Positions 11,606 through 22,023 of a stretch of DNA of 64,000 bases are shown in pieces. The DNA comes from Rhynchopus sp. YZ270_cl-10 (lineage: Eukaryota; Euglenozoa; Diplonemea; Diplonemida; Diplonemidae), in the NCBI GenBank assembly GCA_964035575.1, contig OZ037840.1:992001-1056000 (forward strand), in the 5' to 3' direction. How positions within the stretch are numbered: the stretch's first letter is position 1; each line of letters begins with the position of its first letter. Under the pieces are notes generated by a model. That model worked only from the letters and a program-made list of their open reading frames with translations. It searched no databases and was not told where the DNA came from. Position numbers and translations under genes: made by a program.

Positions 11606-12204
11606 CAGTGCTCTCAAGATCCTCCACGTAGGGGAGGATATTTCCTCCAGGAGCTTTTTTTTTTTTTTTCAGGCTTTTTTGGTGGAGGATTTCCTCCAAT
11701 TTTTTTTTTTTTTGGCGGGCTCGGGTGGAGGATTATCCTCCTAGGGGTTTTATAGTGGGGGGTCACTTTGTCTCCCCCGAGGGAGCCAATATTTTCCCGA
11801 GCCTGTATGCACCGTCCAGGGCTGCACCTTACAAAAAAATTTGCTTGCGGCGCCATTTTCATTTTTTGCTACTCAAAAAAAGGGTTCGTTGAGTGATTCT
11901 GTGGTGTAAAAGGAAGCATTTTTACACCGTACCCCAATTTTTTTTCGCCTGCGGCGCCATTTATATTATTTTTTTGCTCCGCAAAAAAATAGAGTTGGCA
12001 ATGTCTTTGGATACCCTTGCATTTTGTTATCTCGCAAAATTGACCCGCCTCTCCGCTCTGTGGCTGTCAGGGAGGCGCGCGCGAAGCGCGCGACGACCGC
12101 TTGTTGCGGGGGAAAATTTTTTTTTTGGGGGGTTTTTTTTGCAAAAACGAATCCTCCTCATTTCGAAAATTCTGCTTTTTTCGTGGAGGATCTTGAGAGC
12201 CCTG
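11606..12204. mobile_element. hAT-type MITE (8-bp TSD TCGAACCA)
   Basis: A 599-bp non-autonomous element with terminal inverted repeats of about 23 bp (CAGTGCTCTCAAGATCC... at the left, matched in reverse at the right with one mismatch). It is flanked by perfect 8-bp direct duplications TCGAACCA at 11598-11605 and 12205-12212, the length typical of hAT insertions. The interior (about 11827-11995) is in reverse the same sequence found inside the 854-bp MITE at 50675-51528, including the TGCGGCGCCATTT-type boxes and the TTTACACC segment. A GCGCGCGCGAAGCGCGCG palindrome is at 12074-12092. No coding capacity. Confidence 0.88.
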
Positions 12205-12293
12205 TCGAACCACCTGATTTTTTTTTTTTTGAAGCACACCCTCCAAGAAGGCGTTTCAAAAAAAAATCAGGTGAAAATGAAGAAAATAAAATG

Positions 12294-12358
12294 ACAGTGG
12301 AGATTGCACAAACTGTGGCAACACAAACCGAGGGAACTAGACTCCAACAATTTATCAA
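12294..12358 (+). repeat. A-family short dispersed repeat, copy 2
   Basis: Matches the repeat at 5022-5091: GTGGAGATTGCACAAACTGT, then GGCAACACAAACCGAGG and CAACAATTTATCA. It lies just outside the hAT MITE. Confidence 0.75.
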
Positions 12359-13778
12359 TAAAATAGAAAAAATCTGAAAAGATGTTTTAATACCAGTAGG
12401 TGTTGAAGTGATTGTTGTTGTTTGACTGATGCAACAAACAAATGTAAACTATCCTTTGCCGAGTGTGACAGAATTGAGTTGAATGAATGCCTACCTCCTC
12501 TGGGGGGGTGGCCGGCGGGGAAAAAGTGTGAAAAAATGTATGAGAAACGAAAAAAAGAAAACACAATATGGGTGAATGCGTAAAACCCCCCCTCCCCTAA
12601 ATTTCACTACGATTTTTGATTTTTTTTTATTTCTGTTGGGAGGCTATGAGAGGTCGAGGTGCATGTACAAGGGGTGTTTGGGGGGTCTGGGGGGCCTGGG
12701 GACCCTGGGTGGGTGTTTTGGGGTCTTTTTTATGATGTGCGACGCTTTTTTGGACATGTAGGTGTATTGTGGCCTGTCTTACCACAGGTTTTACACGTTG
12801 TACTGTAAAATCGTTTAATTTGTCACAATTTAATTAACTGATTTGAAATATCAGTCATAAATAAACTTTGTCACACCCTAATAATATGTGTCACATTAAA
12901 TGATGATTTAATTTATGTTTATGGTTATTTTTGTGTCTACTTTTTAAAGTACGCGATGCTTTTCGCTCCCTGAGTACAAAAAAAGTTTAAAAAAATGTTT
13001 CCACCTCACCTTCCCACTTTTGAAATGAGGGCAGTCTCTCAACTGTAACCTCCAAAACCCCTTCTTAGCATGTAGCCGTGCACCGTGACGCGGACTACCC
13101 CTTTGAAGGTTCTTTTCTTCCTTAAAGTTGCTCTTAAGGGTTCAGGACGAACTACGTCTATACCTTCCGTAGTAAAGGCTTCGGCCAACTTTGAATACAA
13201 ACCCGAATTCTCCCACCTGGTGGGATTACTCGGCGATTGTCGACACAACAAAAAGTACTTTTCTGTTCTGTGTTCGTCTCGATGTCAGCCAGTAGAGAAA
13301 GCGTTGTCTCCTGTGCTCCGCACAGCCCCCTTTCAACCGTCTACAGCGTCTTCTCACACCTGACCACCCTTCCCACCACAGCCTCCCCATATGTGGTCCC
13401 AAAACATAATTAAATCATCATAAATGGGGTGATCTGGGGTCTTTTTTTTCAAGATTATTCACTAGCCATTCACAAAAATTCACAAAAATTCACAAATATT
13501 CACAAATATTCACGAAAACCTACACACCCGCGTATCACGTGTGTTTCCGCCTCGTTGTGAATTTTTGTGAATTTTTGTAAATTTTTGTGTTTTTTGTAAA
13601 TTTTTGTGTTTTTTTGTGATTTTTTGTGATTTTTTTTTTGGTTTTTGGTGTGGTGCATAACCGATTACCCGTGTTTCTACCAGTTTAAACGACGGCATTT
13701 GCATTTCCGGAATCCGCCCGGCCAGTGGTGGGGTCAATTTGCCGAAATGGACAAGTTCTCGTTTTTGGTCAATTTCCG

Positions 13779-14004
13779 CAGTATACACAGTATACACAGT
13801 ATACACAGTATACACAGTATACACAGTATACACAGTATACACAGTATACACAGTATACACAGTATACACAGTATACACAGTATACACAGTATACACAGTA
13901 TACACAGAAAACACAGTATACACAGAAAACACAGTATACACAGAAAAAACAGAAGACACAGTATACACAGAAAACACAGTATACACAGTATACACAGTAT
14001 ACAC
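13779..14004 (+). repeat. (CAGTATACA)n 9-bp array
   Basis: About 25 copies of a 9-mer containing the palindrome GTATAC, with a few AGAAAACAC variant units between 13907 and 13975. Open frames through it are by-products of a 9-mer without stops. Confidence 0.97.
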
Positions 14005-14015
14005 GGGGGATTGGG

Positions 14016-14435
14016 AGTACAGTACAGTACAGTACAGTACAGTACTGTACAGTACAGTACAGTACAGTACAGTACAGTACAGTACAGTACAGTACAGTAC
14101 AGTACAGTACAGTACAGTACAGTACAGTACAGTACAGTACAGTACAGTACAGTACAGTACAGTACAGTACAGTACAGTACAGTACAGTACAGTACAGTAC
14201 AGTACAGTACAGTACAGTACAGTACAGTACAGTACAGTACAGTACAGTACAGTACAGTACAGTACAGTACAGTACAGTACAGTACAGTACAGTACAGTAC
14301 AGTACAGTACAGTACAGTACAGTACAGTACAGTACAGTACAGTACAGTACAGTACAGTACAGTACAGTACAGTACAGTACAGTACAGTACAGTACAGTAC
14401 AGTACAGTACAGTACAGTACAGTACAGTACAGTAC
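14016..14435 (+). repeat. (CAGTA)n 5-bp array
   Basis: 84 pentamers of AGTAC, broken only by one inverted unit near 14046 (AGTACTGTAC). It lies directly after the 9-mer array. Near-perfect homogeneity implies recent expansion. Confidence 0.97.
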
Positions 14436-15515
14436 TGCAAACCCAAAAAAATCACAACCCCAGCACTAACGATTCACATAAATTCACAAAAATTCACATA
14501 AATTCACAACACCTGCAGAAAACCTTCACAAAAATTCACAAAAATTCACAAAACCTGCACTAGCGATTCACATAAATTCACAAAAATTCACATTCATTCA
14601 CATTCATTCACAAAAGATCCCACACATGGTGTATCACGTGTGTTTTCGCCTCGTTGTGAATTTTTGTGAATGGCTGGTGAATAATCTTGAAAAAAAAGTC
14701 CCCAGATCACCCCAATAAAAATGTGTCACTTATATACTATGTCATTTTGTCACCATTTTTGACATTCTGTCACATTATCGTAAGTGACAAATTAAACGAT
14801 TTTACAGTATGTGAAACTGAGGAAACTGAAGAAATAAAAGACCGCGTTCTCTTAGCCATGCGGTGAAGGGCCTCTGTCATCTCTTCTTCGTCTTGAGGGA
14901 CAGGATCGTGCTCCTCACACATTCCTGGACACCATCAAGGTAGCTGTTGAGTCCAACTCTGGGCATTCTTTATGTGACTATCTGTTCTGGGGGTAGGGAG
15001 TAAAAATAGCCCAAAAACACGCAAAAATACCCCAAAATGGGTCAAAATAAGTATATTTTTTACCAAAAGCCCCCAAAACCCGCCGGAAAATGGTTTTGGG
15101 GGTGGTTCTGGGCAGTTTTCGGCACTGATTTCTGGTAAAACCTCAAAAATCGTAGTGAAAATTAGGGGAGGGGGGGTTTTACGCATCGACCCATATACAA
15201 CAATGATTTGGTGTTGAAAAAAAAAAAAAAGCGATTTCTATTTTTTTCCCGCTCTTCTTACGACTTTGAATACAATTTCCCTTGTCCTCTCAGTATTAAA
15301 AGACATCATCTCCAACAAATTTTGTAAAAACTCACTCAGCTGATGCGACGCGATAACAAATGTTCTCAAAAAGGTGACTTAAGTTAAGGTGATTTTTTTT
15401 GTCAATACTGTTACACGAGACAACCCATCGCTCTAACTCATAAGCTTTCCGAAAACCCTTCAAAAAAGCACACCTTACGACACCCTCTACAGAGACAGAT
15501 TTTTATTTTAAAAAA

Positions 15516-16388
15516 ATGGTGGACGTTTGGATGCAGCACCCTACGAGGACGTTCCTCTCCCAGCCTTTCTTCGCTTCGCTCAACCGCTGGAATAAGAAGG
15601 GGCCCATGGGTGCGCAGGAGGAAACCCTCATGAAGATGGCCTGCAATGTCAAGACGACGGTCGGCATGCTTGACGCCGCCGGGCTTGAGGTGGGACTGAT
15701 CAGCGCCTGGCACGGCCCGCAAGGGTTTCTCATCAGCAACGACGAAGTCGCGGAATTTTCTAAAAAAAGCAACGGCCGTCTCATTGGCGTAGGCACCGTC
15801 GACATTCGTGAACCCCTCAATGCTGTGAAAGAAATCCGCCGTTGCGTCAACGAGCTTGGCTTCAAAGGAATCAGGGTGCTTCCATGGCTTTGGGAAACCC
15901 CTCCAACCGACCGTCTATTCTACCCTGTATACGCAGCATGCGAGGAGCTGGGTGTTCCACTGTGTCTTCAGGTAGGCCACACCGGGCCTTTGAAGCCCTC
16001 TGAATATGGTCGCCCCATTCCGTATGTCGACCAAATGGCGTTGGATTTCCCTACCTTGAAGATTGTGTGCGGTCATATTGGGTATCCCTGGACGCAGGAG
16101 ATGATTGCCGTTGCCACGAAACATCAGAATGTGTATATCGACACCTCAGCGTACACCGTCGATAGGTATCCAGAGGAGATCAAGAAGTACATTGTGTCGA
16201 AGTCGGGGAGGAAGAAGGTCATGTTTGGGTCGAACTACCCGATGATTCCGCCGCAGAAGTGTCTGAAGAATGTGGACAGCATGTTCGAAGGTCTTCCGGA
16301 AGCAGAGGCGAAGGAGGCAAAGGGATTGTTCATGAAGGGAAACGCAGAGAGGGTGTTCCGCCTGGTGCTTAAAAAAGGAAAGCTTTGA
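15516..16388 (+). CDS. Amidohydrolase-2-family protein
   Basis: Single-exon gene of 290 aa with a TIM-barrel amidohydrolase-related fold (Amidohydro_2/DUF-type, as in decarboxylase-like and lactonase-like members). Visible conserved blocks are GLISAWHGP, GRLIGVGTVDI, ELGFKGIRVLPW, LCLQVGHTGP, IVCGHIGYPW, VYIDTSAYTVDRYP, VMFGSNYPM and the C-terminal NAERVFRL. The usual N-terminal HxH is replaced by VDVWMQHP, seen in a branch common in bacteria, so metal use and reaction are uncertain. The lack of introns and bacterial-type sequence would fit horizontal transfer (inference). Start chosen because the barrel's first strand begins at once. A B-family repeat follows the stop. Confidence 0.88.
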   Translation: MVDVWMQHPTRTFLSQPFFASLNRWNKKGPMGAQEETLMKMACNVKTTVGMLDAAGLEVGLISAWHGPQGFLISNDEVAEFSKKSNGRLIGVGTVDIREPLNAVKEIRRCVNELGFKGIRVLPWLWETPPTDRLFYPVYAACEELGVPLCLQVGHTGPLKPSEYGRPIPYVDQMALDFPTLKIVCGHIGYPWTQEMIAVATKHQNVYIDTSAYTVDRYPEEIKKYIVSKSGRKKVMFGSNYPMIPPQKCLKNVDSMFEGLPEAEAKEAKGLFMKGNAERVFRLVLKKGKL

Positions 16389-16398
16389 GAACAAAAAA

Positions 16399-16440
16399 AG
16401 TAGTGGTGTTCATCCTCGGGTGTCCACCAAATTTTCAAGG
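16399..16440 (+). repeat. B-family 3'-flank repeat, copy 2
   Basis: GTAGTGGTGTTCATCCTCGG GTGTCCACC begins 11 bases after the amidohydrolase stop and closely matches the copy at 8366. Confidence 0.65.
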
Positions 16441-16947
16441 GGAAAAAAAATACCCAAAAAAAAAAAAAAATTGGAGGTACAAGTGCCTTGAGGACGTTTT
16501 TCTTTTTTAAAGTGGTTGTAGCGCTTAAAAGGCGCGAAAAGGATCTAAACGTATTTTCCCCGCAGTATTATTAGAAAAACCGGCTATCTACTGATATAAT
16601 ATACCCCCAACGTTTTTTGATCGCCTTTTTTGATGGAAAGACCGACTGTTTTTCTCTTATTGTTTAATAACTTTGCGCCGATTCAGAATTTCACATACTA
16701 TTTGGCTGCGTTCAACGAAAAGTTTTTTTTTTGTGTGATCTGGGGTGAGGAAGCGTTCCAACTTTTCAATATCTCCCCCATTTTTCTATTCGCGATTCAA
16801 CAGAGTGTGTACATTAATATTTTTTATCCGATCTACCCGTATTTCTTGTTCTTTACCCCACCCAGAAGCTTTGACCACCTTACTAAATTTTTCTTGTTTG
16901 CGTAGCGGAAGACTTCGTTTTTTTAATGGCACAGACCAGGGTACATT

Positions 16948-17067
16948 TAGGGCATACACGGTGGCCCGAACGGACCCTTAGGGTACGGTCCGCGGGGTAC
17001 CCCCCAAATCTGAGGGGTACCCCGCGGGGTACCCCTCAAAGGGTCCAACGGGCCACCGTATACCCTA
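16948..17067. mobile_element. Short palindromic (foldback) element
   Basis: Arms 16949-16979 and 17039-17066 are inverted copies (AGGGCATACACGGTGGCCCG against CGGGCCACCGTATACCCT, continuing into GGACCCTT/AAGGGTCC). The centre has further GGGGTACCCC palindromes. The whole 120 bp could fold into one cruciform. It resembles a small MITE; no target duplication is clear. Confidence 0.7.
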
Positions 17068-17984
17068 TTATCCCTTCCCCTATTCAGTAGAATAGAAAAG
17101 TAAAAGAAATAATTTTTTGTCCGGAAGCTACACTTTCAAATAACCATTTTTTTCCCCCCCTCAACCAAACCAAACCATCCTCGCTGCGCACTGCGGCGGG
17201 TGTGGATTGAAGTCTTGAAAAACAATAACAACAACAACAAACAACTAATTGCTAAGGGGGAAAACAAATGGGGTGCGCTGTGGAAAACCCCCTCGCCAGG
17301 TTTTCGAAACCACCGGTTGCGATCGACGACGAGTTTTTGTCTGTGGATTCTGTGTTCCTTCCGCACTGCTTCCGACGACGATGAGTGGGAACCTGTGGAC
17401 GACGAGCTACGAGCTACGAGCTACGAGCTACGAGCTACGAGCTACGAGCTACGAGCTACGAGCTACGAGCTACGAGCTACGAGCTACGAGCTACGATCTG
17501 GAACACGCCGAGTCCGCCTCTGCAGCCATCGAACAAATGGTTATCGAAGCCTCCCCATGTCCACAGACCCCCGTCTTTTTCTTTTCGATAGCAATTACTT
17601 TGTTTGCCTCTGTATCTCTTTTTATCGTCGTCCATCTCCAACAAAAAAAAAATGTACCGTAACCGTATTAAGGACTGTAATGAATTATGATGGTCCAATT
17701 TGCAAAAAAACAAATACCCCCTCAAAGATCCGGTATAATACAGTTTTTGTCTGAGGGTGTGAAGACAGAATATATACGGTCCATATAACTTACGATTACG
17801 GTGTTTTTTTTTTTTTTTTTTGCGAAAAATAAATACCTAAACTGGTGCCCCCCCATATTTTTTTCTCTTCCCCCCCCCCCCTTCTGCCTGACACAGCCCC
17901 TCTTCAGAAATATTCTGTTATTCCCCCAGACTGCTCTGGCCCCTCTCCCAACACACCCTCCCCCATCAGTTTTAGTTTCCCCCC
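17068..17984. other. Spacer with heptamer array
   Basis: No gene supported. The open frame at 17200-17754 runs through the heptamer array at 17402-17495 and has no protein features. The right end becomes a poly-C tract next to the hAT element. Confidence 0.6.
17402..17495 (+). repeat. (GAGCTAC)n 7-bp array
   Basis: About 13 perfect copies of the heptamer GAGCTAC. Unlike the CAGTA-type arrays it is not inside a recognisable TIR element and has a different core (AGCT). Confidence 0.95.
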
Positions 17985-18000
17985 CCCCCCTAGGCATACC

Positions 18001-18110
18001 TAGAAAGCGAATATGATATTCGGCCTATATTCGGATCCGAATATGCGTATTCGCCCTATATTCGGATCCGAATATAGGCGAATATAGGCCGAATATGACC
18101 CGAATACACG
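18001..18110. repeat. Left subterminal palindromes of hAT element
   Basis: Repeated ATATTCGG, GGATCC and CCGAATAT blocks form overlapping palindromes centred on BamHI-type GGATCC. The right-hand counterparts are at 21262-21445. Probable transposase binding sites. Confidence 0.8.
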
Positions 18111-18408
18111 TATCACCAACAGGAATGTATCATATTTTTGAAATAGACCCCACCACGTTCCGCAATTGGCTCGGAAAATCCAAAAATGGGGGGGAAGGGG
18201 AAAAAAAGAGAAAAAAAAGTCCAAAAAAAAAGAAGAAAGAAAGTCACTTTTGTATTTCGAAGCCCCGCGGGCTTTCCATGAATTTTCGCCGAAAATTATC
18301 GCGTTTAGGTTTGCACAATATATGACGTGCTTCGGTGAATTCTTTTCGGTGCACCCCTACACTATCAACAGGAATTTATCAGTTTAAACGCTAAAAAAAA
18401 TATCATCA

Positions 18409-20919
18409 ATGGGCCCAAAAAGCAGAAAGAGGAAGGTCGACGAGACGACCATTGTCTCGAGCAACACGGACGCGAGCGATTCCTCTTCCACCAGGGCACA
18501 AACAAAGAAAAGAGTGAAAAAATCAGCGAAGAAGGCAACGAATAAGCCTTCTACAAAGACTGCAAGCAAGCCACCAGCCAAGAAAGGCGGCGCGATAGAG
18601 AAGACCCCGGCGGAGAAGCGCAAAGAGACCATAGAGTCTCGGAAGAAGCTGAAGGAGGTGTCGGCGGAGGCGAAGGCGGGATCGTCGGTAACCGCGCAGG
18701 GTCGTTTAACCGCGCTGGAGAAGTACGACCGATCAATTGCAGAGTGTTATGAAGTATGTATCGCTAAAAATGTATTAAAAAACCGGTCAGTATAGAACAA
18801 AATGAGGGGCCACACTGCTACGGCGGCGCTAAAGTGACTAGGGTGAATACAAAGTAATAAAAAATAAAAAAAATGTAACAAATAACAAAAAAATCTCAGG
18901 TAATGGAGGTTGATGAGCTCCCCTTCGAGGAAAAGGCAGCAGCGAAGAAAACAGGGCGAAAGGGAGACGACACAGTTCTTTTTTGTGTACATTGCCGTGG
19001 AGTGGTGCAACACGGTGAAAGTAGTACCGCCAAGGTACACGTCCAAAGCGACCGCCACAAAAATAATGAGCGTAGGGAGAAGAAGAAGAAGAAGAAGGCT
19101 GCAGCTCCAGTTGGTGACACGAAGGAGAAGCGGCAGCAGGTGTTGACGCCGGTGATGGGGTTGGCGGCGTTTGTCACAACATGGGCATTGGCTGTGCTGG
19201 TCTGCGGACTCACAGAACGCCAAGCCGACATTATGTCGCTGCCAGTGCGTCCCCTCTTCGGAGAGGACTTCCCAACCGGGAAAACGGTCCTGGGCCGCTC
19301 CACGAAGTTCGTGAAGGAGATCGAGGGTGTGCTACTGAAGTTGGTTGAAGGGAAACCAATCCCTCTCGGGATAGATGGATCGGGTATGCTAATAAACAAA
19401 TGACCACTATCCCAAAATTTTTATTGCAGGACAGAGACATCTGGGTTTTTCGACATTGTGCATTGTAGCGTTCGTTGCAGGCCAAGCCCTCCTCATTCAT
19501 ATGGACGTAAAAGATACTGGAGAAGTCCACTGTGGTCGAGATGTGAAGGATGCTATCAACACAGCTCGAAAAAAATTTAATATCGCGCATTCTCCCGTGG
19601 TTGCTGATTATGGATCGATAAATGTGGTAGGGTTGTCTGACGAGGAAGCCAGTTGGTGTTTTGGCCACGTGACAAATTCGGCACTGAAAGCACACGTAAA
19701 AATTAACTACCAGCTGTCATATGTTTTTTGTACAGCGTTTAGTCAGCTTTTCTCTTGTAAAAGCCGACGAGTGCGCTGGCTCAATTTCCAGGAATCTTCT
19801 GTCAGCAACGCGCGTGAGTCGGCGGCGGACACACAAGACACCAGGATTCGTTTGAAAGTCGCTGTGGAGAAAAAAAGTGTCAGGGGCATGCAACGTTTGC
19901 TTCCGGGGCCGAAAATAGATGATATTGAAGAGCTTCTGGCCAAAGCAAAGGAGGTGTTGAGCGAAACGATCGATGTTGACGTTGAGAATGTTGATACGGC
20001 ATCGCCGAAGACACCATCACTCACCAGCGACACCCGGTGGTTAGCCATGGCCGACCTTGCTATACACATTAGAGACAGACATCAACCCCTGGTATCTTTC
20101 CTCGATAGTGAAATGGGGAGAAAGAAAAAGAACCAGTCTCTCCTCTCCCTCGTTGAACTTGTCAAAACGGACAGGTGGCAGGATCATGTACGCGAAGTGT
20201 CGGCATTTGCAAACGATATCGAACCTCTTCTTCCATTCCTCAGAAAGGTGCAAAATCCCGGCACCAAAATTGCAGCGAGCTGGTGGTTTCCAGAGATTCA
20301 GAGGGTACTCACCAACAGCGACTACTCTGCGAATATGCGCGAGTGTTTATCAGCAGCATGGGCCGAGTACAAGTCGAGAGACCGGTTTGAGAAGTTAATA
20401 TTCTTTGACTGCAATGTCATCCTCTCCGGGGACTATGATGATGATGACCTGCCGACAGGGGAGCCACAGTGTCAGGACGCAGAGATGCAGAAATGGGGTG
20501 CTATTTTCTATGCTTTGCGCGAACCGACCGTGTGGAACGAATTCATCCTGTACCTCAACGCCGAAGCCCTTTTGTTTCAGGATGTTACTGACCTGTTCGA
20601 GTTCTGGAGTCCAAGAGGCAGTGGAGGGTTACGCTTCCCGAATTTAGCGCCACACGTCCATGGATGGCTTTCAACCCCGATCAGCGTAACCTCAGTTGAT
20701 GGATTATTTTCTTCCTTAAGTGCAATGAAAAATAAACGCTCCTCGAATTTATCTAAGGAAAAGTTTATTGAGAAGCTGATGCTGCGGAAGAACGGCAAGC
20801 TCCTTGGATTGCTTCAGGACAAGAAGGGGCTCCTCGGCGAGGCGGTGGAGCAGTCGGAATCGTCAGATTCCGACTGTGAGCCTCTCGCCGAGGAGCTCGA
20901 GATGATACCAGTGTTCTAA
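18409..20919 (+). CDS. hAT transposase, 3 exons
   Basis: Cut-and-paste transposase. Exons 18409-18753, 18900-19383 and 19430-20919 (phase 0 then phase 1; donors GTATGT and GTATGC) give 772 aa. The N-terminus is Lys/Ser/Thr-rich with basic clusters that could be nuclear localisation signals. A BED-like zinc finger has C144, C147, H162 and H168 (FCVHC...HVQSDRH). The RNase H-like core includes VVADYGSINVVG, CFGHVTNSALKAH and DTRWLAMADL. The C-terminal hAT dimerisation block is FPNLAPHVHGWLSTP followed by DGLFSSLSAMKNKRSSNLSK. No disabling change is seen. The last ~30 codons form two strong hairpins, the second holding the stop codon in its loop. The first ATG after the left end was taken. Confidence 0.88.
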
Positions 20920-20940
20920 ATGCTGGTATCATCTCGAGCT
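20829..20940 (+). promoter_or_regulatory. Double hairpin spanning the transposase stop codon
   Basis: First hairpin: outer arms 20829-20841 and 20884-20896 (13 bp), inner arms 20851-20861 and 20866-20876 (11 bp, loop GTCA). Second hairpin: perfect 18-bp arms 20894-20911 and 20923-20940 with an 11-base loop that contains the TAA stop (20917-20919). The coding sequence is constrained to fold here, suggesting a role in RNA 3' end formation, stability, or as an inverted site in DNA. Confidence 0.85.
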
Positions 20941-21462
20941 GCTTTTTCATGAGCAAACAAAAAAAAAAAACAAAAAAAAACCCCTCTTTGTTTGCACTAC
21001 TCCTACTACTACTTCAATCTTAAGTCCACACCCACGTGGCGGACGCTTTGGCATGCGTCTGTAAGGACAGCCTTGATACTTTCTGTATTGCCTCTTTTCC
21101 ATCAACAGTGCTTTTTGTGCTTTCAACTTCTCTTGTTTTTGCAAAGACACCGATCATCAAAAGACCCCCACACCCACCCCCCAATACACGCGTTTCGCTA
21201 CCTCATGTCCCCACCCACCCCCATCCAAACTCACTCACACCCTTTCTGCAGTCTAGATTCTGTGTATTCGGATCCGAATATAGGGCGAATATGATATTCG
21301 GCCTATATTCGGATCCGAATATAGGCCGAATATGCATATTCGGCCTATATTCGGATCCGAATACGATATTCGGATCCGAATATAGGCCGAATATGGCCCA
21401 AGAATTTTGGATCCGAATATAGGCCGAATATCATATTCGCTTTCTAGGTATGCCTAGGGGGT

Positions 21463-22023
21463 ACGACTCCAGCCATTTTTTGCGCACGGAAAATTCATTT
21501 GGCATTATCTGGTCATCTCCAAGGCAACTGCGGGTGAAAAACACCCTCAGAGTGGGTCACAGGGGGCCTGTGGGTCGAAAAACGACCCAGAAGCCACCCC
21601 AGAATACAAAAAAATGGAAAAAAATAGTGAAAAAACGGCTTTTTTCACGTTTTGGCCACTTTGGGCAAAATAGCGATTTTTCGAGAAAAAAATCAAAAAC
21701 CGGGATATTTTTTGACATCACAAAGCCTCCTTTGGCACAAATATACCCCAAAAGTGGCCTGTGAGTCCATTCCAACCTGTTTTGGACATATTTGACACTT
21801 TTGGAAGTGTTTTTTTGGTGTTTTTAGGTCAAAAAAATGCCCAAGACGTCCCCAAGACATCCCCAAGACACTTTGCACACCCCCTGTTACGGTCATATTT
21901 TTTTCGTTTTTTTGCCTGAAACCCCCAAAATACCCCTCCCGGACCCCACATAGTCCCGAATATCCATCACACACCCACTCAGAGTGAGTAGAAGCACCCC
22001 AAAAAAAATATCCCGCTCCTCCA
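21463..22023. other. Spacer between two transposons
   Basis: No gene. Contains runs of TTTTTGACATCACAAAG-like sequence (about 21705-21725), which is found in reverse at about 25040-25060 near the right end of the next element, suggesting that the region belongs to an older, larger inverted-repeat unit. Confidence 0.5.

Larger units (their letters stand above)
13426..14713. mobile_element. Inner nested inverted-repeat element
   Basis: Arms of about 60 bp at 13426-13485 and 14654-14713 begin GGGGTGATCTGGGG and continue into AAGATTATTCAC and CATTCACAAAAATTCACAA, with two or three mismatches. Inside are many AATTCACA/TTTGTGAA repeats, a direct repeat of CACGTGTGTTT(T/C)CGCCTCG, a 70-bp segment (13695-13762) also found in the 3.5-kb TIR element at 46128-46195, and two CAGTA-type arrays. 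Confidence 0.7.
12803..14807. mobile_element. Middle nested TIR element with TA flanks
   Basis: Perfect inverted repeats CTGTAAAATCGTTTAATTTG plus TCAC at 12803-12826 and 14784-14807, with TA on each side (12801-12802, 14808-14809), as in Tc1/mariner-type insertions. Multiple GTCAC motifs follow inward on both sides. No transposase was found, so it is non-autonomous. Confidence 0.7.
12566..15196. mobile_element. Outer TIR element of a nested set
   Basis: Inverted repeats of about 54 bp (12566-12619 and 15143-15196, a few mismatches; core GCGTAAAACCCCCCCTCCCC) bracket 2.6 kb. A possible 3-bp duplication ACA flanks it. Two further inverted-repeat pairs lie inside, with microsatellites at the centre. 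The unit has no transposase reading. The left inner arm region contains an unassigned reverse-strand open frame (13039-13251) that might be a transposase scrap but matches nothing I recognise. Confidence 0.75.
17985..21462 (+). mobile_element. hAT DNA transposon, apparently complete
   Basis: Ends are perfect inverted repeats of at least 49 bp, beginning CTAGGCATACCTAGAAAGCG (left at 17990, right ending at 21457; six C/G bases further out also pair). Just inside both ends are tandem palindromes of TATTCGGATCCGAATA (two on the left, several on the right), the kind of subterminal sites bound by hAT transposases. The single gene inside encodes a hAT transposase with intact frame. No 8-bp target duplication is discernible, because the left flank is poly-C. 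Confidence 0.9.

Noticed and set aside
13779-14435. CRISPR-like array
   Set aside because: The repeats are contiguous 5-9-bp units without unique spacers, in a eukaryotic context.
13645-14563. Frames reading HSIHSI or YSTVQ repeats
   Set aside because: By-products of the 9-bp and 5-bp arrays.
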